This document shows, piece by piece, positions 7,420 through 17,948 of a stretch of 64,000 nucleotides of DNA; the first letter of the stretch is position 1, and the number at the start of each line of letters is the position of its first letter. A program made the translations under genes and the position numbers. The DNA comes from an uncultured Bacteroidales bacterium. GTDB lineage: Bacteria; Bacteroidota; Bacteroidia; Bacteroidales; UBA932. The stretch lies in contig CALVDM010000007.1 of assembly GCA_944326335.1 (NCBI GenBank), positions 1 through 64,000 of the forward strand, in the 5' to 3' direction. Below the pieces are notes generated by a model, which worked only from the letters and a program-made list of their open reading frames with translations, did not search any database and had not been told where the DNA came from.

Positions 7420-10419
7420 ATGAACACTATCGAACCGGTAAGTCTGAAAGAGCTGATAGTCACGGACTTCAGGGCTCTGATGCATTTCAGGGTCCGCAAA
7501 ATCCTGATGATTTGCAGCAACTACGACGCATTCATCCTCGAGGAGGACGGGCAAATCGAGTCCCAGATATACAAGGAATACATAGAGCTGAACCTTAGCA
7601 ACCCTCCGCAGTTTGTCTGGGTGACATCCTCGGCCGAAGCACAGAAGGTAATGGACACCGATGCCAGGATAGACATGGTGATGTGCATGTACAATGACAA
7701 GGACAGGGGGATATTCCAGTTCGCCGAGAACCTGAAGACATCCGAGAACCTGTCGGGGCGCGGCATACCTTTCGTTCTCCTGACACACTTCTCCAAGGAG
7801 ATACACCGCAGGCTCGAGAAGCAGGACCGTTCATACGTCGACTACATATTCAGCTGGAACGGGAACGCAGAGCTGATTGTCGCCATAATCAAGCTCTTCG
7901 AAGACCTCGAGAACGCGGACAACGACATCCTGAATATCGGCGTCCAGGCCATCCTGCTCGTTGAAGACTCCGTACGCTATTATTCAACGTATCTCCCGGA
8001 GCTGTACAAGCTGGTGCTCAAGCAGAGTGCGGAATTCCTGAAGGAGACGCTCAACGAAAAGCAGCGGAAGCTCAGGAAACGTTCAAGGCCCAAGATACTC
8101 CTCGCGACTAACTACGAGGATGCGGTGAACATATACAGGAAATACCGGAACAACATGCTCGGCATCATCTCCGACGTGGGATTCGTACTCCACAAGAACG
8201 ACCTGCAGGAGACCGAGAAGGCGGATGCCGGAATAGACCTTGTGAAACTCGTGAGGGAAGATGACCCGTTCATGCCGATAATCCTGCAGTCCTCCCAGGG
8301 GGACATGGCCGAAGTGGCGAAGAAACTGGGGGTCGGATTCCTGAAGAAATACTCGAAGACACTCATAATCCAGCTGTCGGAATACATACGCGAGGAATTC
8401 GAGTTCGGGGATTTCGTGTTCAGGGACAAGGACAGGCAGGAATTCGGCCGTGCAGCAAATCTCAGCGAACTGCAGGAGTGCATCAGGGCGATTCCGGACG
8501 ACGTGCTCATCTACAACACGTCAAGGAACATGCTCTCGAAGTGGTTCTTCGCGAGAGGCCTTTTCACCCTCGCGAACCAGTTCAGGAAAGTCCACGAGAA
8601 CCATTTCCAGTCCACGGCGGAACTCAGGGACTATGTGTCGCAGCAGATACACGACTACCACGCGCTCAACGGGCGCGGCATCATCGCGCATTTCGACAAG
8701 AACTCCTACGGGAAGTACATCTGGTTCTCCCGGACCGGGGAAGGGTCGCTCGGCGGAAAGGCGCGCGGACTGGCATTCCTGAACACCCTCATCGCCAGAT
8801 ACAGGCTCACGAACCGCTACGAAGGAGTGAAGATATCCACTCCGCGCACCCTTGTCATAGCCACGGACCATTTCGACAAGTTCATCCTTGACAACGACCT
8901 CCAGTATGTCATTGACGGGGACGTCTCCGACGAGGAGATACTGTCCGAATTCGTGTCCTCGAGGCTTCCTGAAGAGCTTGTCGACGAGCTGAAGGTCTTC
9001 CTGAAGACTGTGGACACCCCTCTTGCCGTAAGGTCAAGCTCCAAGCTCGAGGACAGCAACTACCAGCCTTTCGCCGGGGTCTACTCCACCTACATGATTC
9101 CCCTGACAGAAAACAAGGACCAGATGCTGAGGATGCTGCGCAAAGCCATCAAGAGCGTATATGCCTCGGCCTTCTTCAACGGCAGCAGGACCTATATCCA
9201 CACCACGGGAAATCTTCTGAGCGAGGAGAAGATGGCAGTCATCATCCAGAGCATCTGCGGAAGCCGTCACGGCGAATTCTACTACCCGATGCTCTCCGGT
9301 GTCGCCCGTTCCGTCAATTTCTACCCGATCGGCAAGGAGAAGCCGGAAGACGGTGTCGTGAACCTTGCCTTCGGACTCGGCAAGACCGTAGTGGACGGAG
9401 GCAACACGCTCAGATTCATCCCGAGATATCCAAAGCGCATATTGCAGCTGTCGGACATGAAGATAGCCTTGTCCGACACGCAGAAGACCATGTTCGCCCT
9501 TGACATGAGGCCGGGGGCGTTCATGATTTCGCGGGACGATGCCGTGAACCTTGTCAGGATGCCGGTGTCGGAAGCCCTGAAAAGTTACGACCACCCGGAA
9601 CTCGTGGCGTCAACGTTCAGCACGGCCGACAACAGGCTGGTTCCGGGAATCAACGCATCCGGGCCGAAGCTGGTAACATTCGACTATATCCTGAAATACG
9701 CCAGATACCCTCTCGCGCAGGTGCTCTCCGACCTGCTGAAAATCTGCCGCGAGGAGATGATGTGCGATGTGGAAATCGAATTCGCCATGGACGTCATCCC
9801 TGACAGCCCGGCCCAGGAATGCGTGATGAAGCTGCTGCAGGTCCGGCCGGTCGTGGACTATGCCGAGGTCCAGGAAATTTCCATGGAACAGGTGGAAGAC
9901 AGCATGTCGGAGGTCTTCATCCGCTCCGGGAATGCCCTCGGTTCCGGAGAAATCACCGGATTCACCCATATCATGTATGTGGACCCTGCCCTGTTCGACA
10001 GCGCAAGGACGAGGGACATCGCCGCCGAAATCGAACGGATGAACAGGAAACTGAAGGAGCAGAACGCTTCCTACATACTCATCGGACCGGGAAGATGGGG
10101 GTCCTCAGACCCTTGGCTCGGGATTCCGGTGCTATGGAGCAACATCTCGGAAGCAAGGCTAATAGTGGAATGTGCCATCCCCGGTTTCCGCATAGAACCG
10201 AGCCAGGGCACGCACTTCTTCCAGAACATCACCTCGCTCGGCATCGGCTATCTAACCATAGACACTGTCACGGACGAGAATGCCCTCGACAGGAGCTTCC
10301 TGGAGAGACTGGAATGTGTCGAGGAAGGCAGATTCGTAAAACTGTACGAGGCACCGTCTTCAACTGCCGCCTTCATCGACCGCAAGTCGAACAAGGCTGT
10401 GGCAGGCATCCTGAAATAA
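7420..10419 (+). CDS. Two receiver-like domains fused to a PEP synthase/pyruvate-phosphate dikinase N-type ATP-grasp domain
   Basis: The 999-residue protein starts with a receiver-like fold (about 26-165) whose phospho-acceptor site is degenerate (DMVMCMYND). A second receiver-like domain (about 175-335) keeps the key set: Glu182/Asp183 in LLVEDS, Asp252 in GIISDVGF, Ser291 in LQSSQ and Lys309 in FLKKYS. Residues about 440-815 resemble the PEP synthase/PPDK nucleotide-binding domain: GEGSLGGKARGL, PLAVRSSSKLEDSNYQPFAG, FGLGKTVVDGG and LLQVRPV. A 180-residue tail has GPGRWGSSDPW and GTHFFQNI. I see no swivelling phospho-His domain (TxGGxxSH type) and no PEP-binding barrel, so a classical PEP synthase reaction is unlikely. 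Two-component-controlled phosphotransfer is an inference. No histidine kinase lies nearby; the next gene begins 13 bases on. Confidence 0.7.
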   Translation: MNTIEPVSLKELIVTDFRALMHFRVRKILMICSNYDAFILEEDGQIESQIYKEYIELNLSNPPQFVWVTSSAEAQKVMDTDARIDMVMCMYNDKDRGIFQFAENLKTSENLSGRGIPFVLLTHFSKEIHRRLEKQDRSYVDYIFSWNGNAELIVAIIKLFEDLENADNDILNIGVQAILLVEDSVRYYSTYLPELYKLVLKQSAEFLKETLNEKQRKLRKRSRPKILLATNYEDAVNIYRKYRNNMLGIISDVGFVLHKNDLQETEKADAGIDLVKLVREDDPFMPIILQSSQGDMAEVAKKLGVGFLKKYSKTLIIQLSEYIREEFEFGDFVFRDKDRQEFGRAANLSELQECIRAIPDDVLIYNTSRNMLSKWFFARGLFTLANQFRKVHENHFQSTAELRDYVSQQIHDYHALNGRGIIAHFDKNSYGKYIWFSRTGEGSLGGKARGLAFLNTLIARYRLTNRYEGVKISTPRTLVIATDHFDKFILDNDLQYVIDGDVSDEEILSEFVSSRLPEELVDELKVFLKTVDTPLAVRSSSKLEDSNYQPFAGVYSTYMIPLTENKDQMLRMLRKAIKSVYASAFFNGSRTYIHTTGNLLSEEKMAVIIQSICGSRHGEFYYPMLSGVARSVNFYPIGKEKPEDGVVNLAFGLGKTVVDGGNTLRFIPRYPKRILQLSDMKIALSDTQKTMFALDMRPGAFMISRDDAVNLVRMPVSEALKSYDHPELVASTFSTADNRLVPGINASGPKLVTFDYILKYARYPLAQVLSDLLKICREEMMCDVEIEFAMDVIPDSPAQECVMKLLQVRPVVDYAEVQEISMEQVEDSMSEVFIRSGNALGSGEITGFTHIMYVDPALFDSARTRDIAAEIERMNRKLKEQNASYILIGPGRWGSSDPWLGIPVLWSNISEARLIVECAIPGFRIEPSQGTHFFQNITSLGIGYLTIDTVTDENALDRSFLERLECVEEGRFVKLYEAPSSTAAFIDRKSNKAVAGILK

Positions 10420-10432
10420 AACGAAAAGCATC

Positions 10433-12844
10433 ATGAAAAAAAGTGTCCGCATACTGAAAGACTGCATAGACGCCATTGCACTTGCTGTCGGCATATTTTC
10501 CCTGTACTGCATTCTTTTCAGACCGTTCCCGGAGAATACGGTGGACTGGTTCTGCATAGCCTCCGGAATCATGGGCGCAGGCTATGTAATCTATGCGCTC
10601 GTGCTGTACCTGTCCAGGAGAATCGAATTCGACAGGAAACTGCTTGACGGACATTTCCTCAGGAAGGTCATCTGCCTGGTGGTGCTGATTCCGTTCACCC
10701 TGGCGTTGGCGGTCAGCCCGATGATATCCTCCCCGGAGGAGCTGACCTCGGAGGGCGGCGGTGAAAAAGTCGTGGAAGGCAAGAACGCCGAGCCTAACCT
10801 GTTCTGGACCATCTATTTCCTTTTCGTCGATCCGGGGAATCAGAACATGAGCCCAACGGTGACAGGCCGCGGTATCGCCGGGGTGGCGGGCATTCTCGGG
10901 ATATTCCTGCTGAACGGACTTCTGGTCTCCTCAATCATAGGTTTTACGGACCGCAGGAAAGAGCGCATGCAGAACGGACAGGCCAGATACCAGGTGCGGT
11001 TCCTGGGAAAAAGACGCTTCACCGTCATCATCGGGGCCAACGAAATCGCAGCCTCCATCATCAAAAGCCTGCTTTCGTCCCGAGACCCGGACAACGGACA
11101 TCCATCCGGGAGCAGATACATCATCCTCCAGACGGACCGGGATGTGCAGACCGTGCGTGACGGCCTTGAATCTCACCTTTCCGATGAAGAACTGTCCAAG
11201 GTAATCATCTATAGGGCGGCCAGGGACTCCAGGGCCGAAATGGAGAAGCTCCATCTGGAATACGCCGCGGAAATCTATGTCCTCGGGGAATCGACTGCGC
11301 GTGACGGCGGCGAATCCGGCCATGATGCCCTGAACATGAAGTGCGTGAATCTGATTGCCGGACTTCTCGAAGGCCGCGGACAAAAGATGTGCAAGGTCCT
11401 GTTCGAATACCAGACGACTTATTCCATCTTCCAGTTCTCGGATTTCCCGGAGAATGTGAGGCGGAATCTGATTTTCTTCCCGTTCAACCGGTACGAATCA
11501 TGGGCGAGGAAAGTCATTGTGGACTGCAAGGCGAAAGCCGACCCTTCGGATGAAACGGTCATCGACTATATCCCTCTCGACGGATACGGCATAAACGAGG
11601 ATTCGGACAGATTCGTACATTTCGTCATCATAGGCATGTCCAAGATGGGGCTTGCAATGGGCATAGAAGCCATGCAGCAGGCCCATTACCTGAACTTCAG
11701 GAAGAGACGGACACGCATCTCGTTCATTGACATGGAAGCAGACCGCGAGATGGCGTTCTTCAAGGGCAGGTACGAAAATATCTTCGGATTGACCCGTCAC
11801 CGCTTCATCGACGCGGAAAGCTGTGGGGATGACTGGGATTCCGGCATGATTGACCCGCTTGCCGGAGACGGCAGCAAGTGGAGGCACCTGTGCGACGGCG
11901 GAGAAAATTTCATGGACACGGAAATCGAATTCATCAAGGGAGCTGTGGAATCGGATGGGGTCAGGTCCTACCTGAGACACATATCTGCCGACAAGGATTC
12001 CATACTGACCGTAGCCGTCTGCCTGACGCAGACACATACGGCCGTGGCGGCAAGCCTGTACATGCCGCTTGAAGTCTATGACAAGGCGCAGCAGATATGG
12101 GTCTACCAGAGCGATTCGGCCGATATCATCAACAACCTGAACGGGACACCGCAGAGAGACAGGCGTTACAAGAAACTCCGGCCTTTCGGAATGGATTTCG
12201 GGGAATACCTGAGTGACGGCTCGCTGTTCAACAAGGCCCTTCTTGTGAACGCGGCGTACGACCTCGCCTCGCAGGAAACCGACCTGCGCGACAGGGCCAC
12301 TCTCATGCGCATGACGGAATCCTGGATGAAGCTTCTGATAGACAAGAAGTTCGCAAACATGTACTATGCAGACTCGATATATTCGAAAATCAGAGGGATA
12401 ATACCGTCTCCAGACAGGTACATTACAGATATTGACGGACTTGTCGCACAGACGGGCCGGGACGATGCGGAAAGGATTCTCCGGGAGCAGCTGTCAGCAC
12501 ACGGCGACATGCTGGCGCAATGCGAGCACAACCGCTGGACCATGCAGCAGCTTCTGTTCGGATACATGCCGTGCAATGAGGAAGAAGACCGTATCTTCAT
12601 CCGTCTGAACAAGGAGTTCTGCCGCGCGTCAGCCTCCGGTGACCAGGATGAAATCCGCGCGGCGAAAGATGCCTTTGCGAAAAAGAAGATTGAATTCAAG
12701 GAAAGTGAAAAGCGCATCCATCCGAACATCTGCTCGTTCGGCCATCTGGATTCCGTGGATTCAGGCGCCAAGGGCTATGACAGGTTCATCAACGATTCCA
12801 TACCTGACATTCTTGCCCGGACGGACGCCAGAGAAGCCATTTAA
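10433..12844 (+). CDS. Channel-like membrane protein with RCK-type Rossmann domains and C-terminal ryanodine-receptor (RyR) domain
   Basis: The 803-residue protein has membrane segments near 12-32, 40-62, 79-97 and 142-166. A hydrophobic, pore-loop-like stretch before the last one (LFWTIYFLFVDPGN) recalls two-transmembrane channels of the CASTOR/POLLUX sort. Two Rossmann-like regulator domains follow (RFTVIIGANEIAAS near 194; FVHFVIIGMSKMGLAMG near 395). The C-terminus carries a bacterial RyR module: CEHNRWTMQQLLFGYMP near 697 and HPNICSFGHL near 762. RyR modules occur in metazoan ryanodine receptors and in some Bacteroidetes proteins of unknown role. I infer an inner-membrane ion channel or sensor gated by a cytoplasmic ligand; the ion and ligand cannot be read. 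It is closely spaced with both neighbours. Confidence 0.68.
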   Translation: MKKSVRILKDCIDAIALAVGIFSLYCILFRPFPENTVDWFCIASGIMGAGYVIYALVLYLSRRIEFDRKLLDGHFLRKVICLVVLIPFTLALAVSPMISSPEELTSEGGGEKVVEGKNAEPNLFWTIYFLFVDPGNQNMSPTVTGRGIAGVAGILGIFLLNGLLVSSIIGFTDRRKERMQNGQARYQVRFLGKRRFTVIIGANEIAASIIKSLLSSRDPDNGHPSGSRYIILQTDRDVQTVRDGLESHLSDEELSKVIIYRAARDSRAEMEKLHLEYAAEIYVLGESTARDGGESGHDALNMKCVNLIAGLLEGRGQKMCKVLFEYQTTYSIFQFSDFPENVRRNLIFFPFNRYESWARKVIVDCKAKADPSDETVIDYIPLDGYGINEDSDRFVHFVIIGMSKMGLAMGIEAMQQAHYLNFRKRRTRISFIDMEADREMAFFKGRYENIFGLTRHRFIDAESCGDDWDSGMIDPLAGDGSKWRHLCDGGENFMDTEIEFIKGAVESDGVRSYLRHISADKDSILTVAVCLTQTHTAVAASLYMPLEVYDKAQQIWVYQSDSADIINNLNGTPQRDRRYKKLRPFGMDFGEYLSDGSLFNKALLVNAAYDLASQETDLRDRATLMRMTESWMKLLIDKKFANMYYADSIYSKIRGIIPSPDRYITDIDGLVAQTGRDDAERILREQLSAHGDMLAQCEHNRWTMQQLLFGYMPCNEEEDRIFIRLNKEFCRASASGDQDEIRAAKDAFAKKKIEFKESEKRIHPNICSFGHLDSVDSGAKGYDRFINDSIPDILARTDAREAI

Positions 12845-12864
12845 ACTTGTAATTTTAATATATT

Positions 12865-13731
12865 ATGAAAAATACTGTTTTACCTGTCCTGTCAGCCATC
12901 ATTCTGACAGGATGCTCGACCTACCAGTACACGGCACGCTCCATAGGCGTTGACCGCCAGAATGTGGGTACCAAGGAGATTGCAGTGGAAATTGTCCCGG
13001 ACTACGAACGTACAGTCACTGCCGTTTCCGATTTTCAAACCACAAAATACGATGCGATAGCAGAGGCTGAACACCGCTGCATTGTAGAAAATGACATCGA
13101 TGTCGTCGTGGATCCTATTGTCAGGATTGAACGGGAACCGATGCAGCCGCGCAAGAAATACAGGGCCACCATATCAGGTTTTGCCGGAACATACAGGGCT
13201 GCAAAAGCGGGAGTAGATGCCGCCAAGGAGTATGAAAAGGAAGACATAGAAAAATACAAGCTGCTTTCCGACCCTGATTTCGCCAAATATTATTACAGCT
13301 CTGGCACAGGTGACATTTACTACATAAATTCTTCCGAACCTGCAGCCGTAAGGAAATCAGGCCCGGCTTCACTGGCATTTGCGCCCAAGGTCAGGAAAAA
13401 TCCTGAAGTGAAGTTCGACTTCACAAAATCCAGAAGGCTCCGCAATGCCGGTATCGGACTGACAGCTTTCGGCGTGATTTCCACATTCGCGGTAGGTCTG
13501 CCTCTGTATCTGAACGGAGAATCATATGAGTATTCATATTACGGAGGTTATTACTACAACAACGGCAACTACGATGCAGGCGTCACATTGATGACCATAG
13601 GCTCAGCAGCCGTAGCCGCCGGCATCCCGATGTGGTGCATCGGAGCCAAACGGATGAAAAACTCCGACCGGGATCTGAATTTATCCGTCGGAAATACACA
13701 GTCAGGAGTCGGTCTTCGTCTAAACTTTTAA
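12865..13731 (+). CDS. Lipoprotein of unknown function, longer paralogue of a tandem pair
   Basis: The signal MKNTVLPVLSAIILTGCSTY gives a lipid-anchored protein of 288 residues. The first 160 residues align end to end with the next gene: CSTYxYxARSxxVDxxN, then a DxDVVVDPI-type strand, FAGTYRAAK and EKEDIEKYKLLSDPDF. The extra C-terminal part has two hydrophobic segments (AGIGLTAFGVISTFAVGLPL and GVTLMTIGSAAVAAGIPMWC) around a Tyr/Asn-rich loop (YEYSYYGGYYYNNGNY). It follows the RyR-channel gene by 20 bases. I do not recognise the family; a periplasmic partner of the channel is only a positional inference. Confidence 0.6.
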   Translation: MKNTVLPVLSAIILTGCSTYQYTARSIGVDRQNVGTKEIAVEIVPDYERTVTAVSDFQTTKYDAIAEAEHRCIVENDIDVVVDPIVRIEREPMQPRKKYRATISGFAGTYRAAKAGVDAAKEYEKEDIEKYKLLSDPDFAKYYYSSGTGDIYYINSSEPAAVRKSGPASLAFAPKVRKNPEVKFDFTKSRRLRNAGIGLTAFGVISTFAVGLPLYLNGESYEYSYYGGYYYNNGNYDAGVTLMTIGSAAVAAGIPMWCIGAKRMKNSDRDLNLSVGNTQSGVGLRLNF

Positions 13732-13743
13732 TTTGTCAGCAAT

Positions 13744-14217
13744 ATGAAAAAAGCATATATTTTACTTGCCGCTATAATCTGTCTCAGCAGCTGTTCCACC
13801 TACAAGTATTCCGCCAGATCCGTTTCAGTGGACAACAGGAACATAATAGCATCTCCTACGGTCGTGGATGTAGACGTGGATTATTCCAGAAGGATAACGG
13901 AAACCTCCCGCAGGTGCAGGACGCAGTCGGAGGCCATACAGGAAGCCCAGTATAAGGCCATAACAGGCAATCAGATAGACATTCTTGTCGATATGATATG
14001 CAAGGTGGAGAAAAGAGGAGGCAGATTCACCGCTACGGTTACGGGGTTTGCCGGTCATTACAAGAATTCACGTACTCTGTATGATGATATCAGACAAATG
14101 AAGGAAATCGGAAAGGAAGATGTGGAGAAATACATCATCCTGCATAACCCTGAAGTCCTGAAATACATCAACCAGAAAGGCGAGATTGTCAATATCTACC
14201 ACACGGAGAAGCAGTAG
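13744..14217 (+). CDS. Lipoprotein of unknown function, shorter paralogue of the pair
   Basis: The 157-residue lipoprotein has signal MKKAYILLAAIICLSSCSTY. It matches the N-terminal 160 residues of the preceding protein (CSTYKYSARSVSVDNRN; QIDILVDMICKVEK; TVTGFAGHYKNSR; GKEDVEKYIILHNPE) but lacks the C-terminal hydrophobic hairpin. The gap to its neighbour is 12 bases, so the pair looks like a tandem duplication inside one transcript. Both are more A/T-rich at the codon level than the housekeeping genes around them. Function unknown. Confidence 0.6.
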   Translation: MKKAYILLAAIICLSSCSTYKYSARSVSVDNRNIIASPTVVDVDVDYSRRITETSRRCRTQSEAIQEAQYKAITGNQIDILVDMICKVEKRGGRFTATVTGFAGHYKNSRTLYDDIRQMKEIGKEDVEKYIILHNPEVLKYINQKGEIVNIYHTEKQ

Positions 14218-14277
14218 ACACTCCTGTCGCCCTCATCCTCAATGCCTTGCATTTTGCTGATTCTGACGCATCTTAAA

Positions 14278-14414
14278 GAGGGTGACCCAAAAGGAATTTT
14301 GTGTCACCCTCAAATGTCTTTCTGCGAAAGACTGACCCCTCTCAACCCCCGTAGACTATTGTCTACGGCCCCTATTAGGGGCGCTTCGAGCCTCCGGCTC
14401 GGTCCCTGCGGGAC
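14278..14414. repeat. Array of six consecutive perfect hairpins (REP-like or terminator region)
   Basis: Six inverted repeats follow one another in the 245-base gap between convergent genes: GAGGGTGAC/GTCACCCTC (14278-14311), GTCTTTC-TGC-GAAAGAC (14316-14332), CCGTAGAC-TATT-GTCTACGG (14349-14368), GCCCC-TATTA-GGGGC (14368-14382), CGAGCC-TCC-GGCTCG (14387-14401) and GTCCC-TGC-GGGAC (14402-14414). All listed arms are perfect. There is no clear run of T after the last ones, so the array may act as a bidirectional terminator, an RNA stabiliser or a dispersed palindromic element. No ORF is present. Confidence 0.7.
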
Positions 14415-14462
14415 TTGTTAGGGCTTTTGAGTCGGCCTCTTCATTTATAGTCCGCAAGGATA

Positions 14463-15698
14463 TTACCAGTTAAGGATTTTGCGGAAATCGTAATCTTCCG
14501 GATTGCTTACGTAAGCCTTCGCGGCCTCGTAGTCGTCCTCAGTGATGTAGTGTGCGATGTACCTGTAATAGTTCTGCGCTGTCCCTGCATTGATGTCAAC
14601 CACCCTCGGAGGGATTTTCCCTGTCTCCGGGTCCTGGAGGTCTGCCAGATACAGAGGTGACACATTGCCGAAGGCATCGACATAGACCATGCACCCTGTC
14701 TTACCCTCGCTGTAGAGCTGGTAGACTCCCATGGCAAGCTCGGTGCAGTATGTGAGGTCGTATGCCACAGGGTCCTGGCAACGGACATCATATCCGATTT
14801 CCACCGGACGGGTCTTGACCTTCAGCCCGAGCTTCTTGAGTTCCTTCTCGAGAAGGTCGTTGAAAAGCACCGCCTTGGAGATTTTGCCGAGCTCCGGATG
14901 ACCGTGCTCGTCATAGGTGAAGTGCACCCCTGCCGCAGCGGCTTCACGTGCCACGCCTTCATCGTGGAAAAGCCCTTCGGCTGCGACTACGGTCCCGTAG
15001 TTCACACCCATAATCTTCCTCTTTATGATGGCAGATATGGTAAGGCGGATTATCTTGTCGAGGCTTATCCCCGTCTTGTTGAACATCTCCGGGATGATGG
15101 TCATCGGGCAGTGCGTGGCTTCACCGATACCGAGGGCGAGGCTTCCGCATGTGCGTCCCATCGCCGAAATCAGCAGCCAGTTCCCTGAAGTGCGGGCATC
15201 CTCATATATGGTCCTTGCGAGATGCGCCCCTTCGTTCTTCGCCGAATTGTAGCCGAATGTAGGGGCGTTTGCAGGAAGAGGAAGGTCGTTGTCTATCGTC
15301 TTCGGGCAATGGATGTTGGCGATATGGTAATTTTTAGCCGCGAGGAACTTGGAGATTCTGTTGGCGGTGGAAGCCGTGTCGTCTCCGCCGATTGTCACGA
15401 GCAGCTTTATATTGTTGTCCTTGAAGAGGTCGAGATTGAAATTCTCCTCGAAATCCTTGTCGGTAGGCTTGAAACGGCTCATCTCGAGATAGGAACCTCC
15501 CCTGTTGAAATAGCGGTCTGCCTTGAAGAAATCTATATCCTCGATTCTCGCGTCCTTGCTGAAAAGACCGGAGTAGCCGCCATGAAGGCCGATTACGCGG
15601 AATCCTCTGGCAAGGAAAGTCTTTGCGACACTCATCGAAACCGAATTCATTCCCGGGGCGGGACCGCCGCCGCACAGGATAATCACTGCATCTTTCAT
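14463..15698 (-). CDS. pfp: Pyrophosphate-dependent 6-phosphofructokinase
   Basis: The 411-residue protein carries the phosphofructokinase signature GGGPAPGMN and the two positions that separate PPi from ATP enzymes: GGDDT (Asp where ATP enzymes have Gly) and PKTIDNDLPLP (Lys where ATP enzymes have Gly). It converts fructose 6-phosphate and PPi to fructose 1,6-bisphosphate reversibly, saving ATP in glycolysis. It stands alone, convergent with the lipoprotein operon and divergent from ligA. The start gives a direct MKDAVIILCGGG N-terminus. Confidence 0.88.
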   Translation of the reverse strand: MKDAVIILCGGGPAPGMNSVSMSVAKTFLARGFRVIGLHGGYSGLFSKDARIEDIDFFKADRYFNRGGSYLEMSRFKPTDKDFEENFNLDLFKDNNIKLLVTIGGDDTASTANRISKFLAAKNYHIANIHCPKTIDNDLPLPANAPTFGYNSAKNEGAHLARTIYEDARTSGNWLLISAMGRTCGSLALGIGEATHCPMTIIPEMFNKTGISLDKIIRLTISAIIKRKIMGVNYGTVVAAEGLFHDEGVAREAAAAGVHFTYDEHGHPELGKISKAVLFNDLLEKELKKLGLKVKTRPVEIGYDVRCQDPVAYDLTYCTELAMGVYQLYSEGKTGCMVYVDAFGNVSPLYLADLQDPETGKIPPRVVDINAGTAQNYYRYIAHYITEDDYEAAKAYVSNPEDYDFRKILNW

Positions 15699-15778
15699 AA
15701 TTCCTTAATACTTTACTATAATGTTAATGATATATCGCACCTGATGTAAAAGCCGGTAAGGATGAAAAATCCGTCCCG

Positions 15779-15811
15779 CAAAATTATCCATTTTCGCCGG
15801 AAATACGCAAA
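15779..15811 (-). promoter_or_regulatory. Predicted promoter of the PPi-phosphofructokinase gene
   Basis: On the minus strand TAATTTTG (15779-15786) has TTTG (15808-15811) 21 bases upstream. It sits head to head with the ligA promoter. Confidence 0.5.
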
Positions 15812-15819
15812 AAAAATAG

Positions 15820-15827
15820 TAATTTTG
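15820..15827 (+). promoter_or_regulatory. Predicted -7 element for ligA
   Basis: TAATTTTG fits TAnnTTTG. With transcription starting near 15834, both the TTG at 15854 and the GTG at 15869 could be reached. No clear -33 element is seen. Confidence 0.4.
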
Positions 15828-15847
15828 TGCTGAATTTGCCGGATTGA

Positions 15848-17929
<2,082 letters not shown>

Positions 17930-17948
17930 CTCAATCATACGGACAGAT

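Noticed and set aside
7420..10419. Genuine phosphoenolpyruvate synthase
   Set aside because: Only the N-terminal nucleotide-binding type of domain is recognisable; the His and PEP-binding domains needed for the reaction are not seen.
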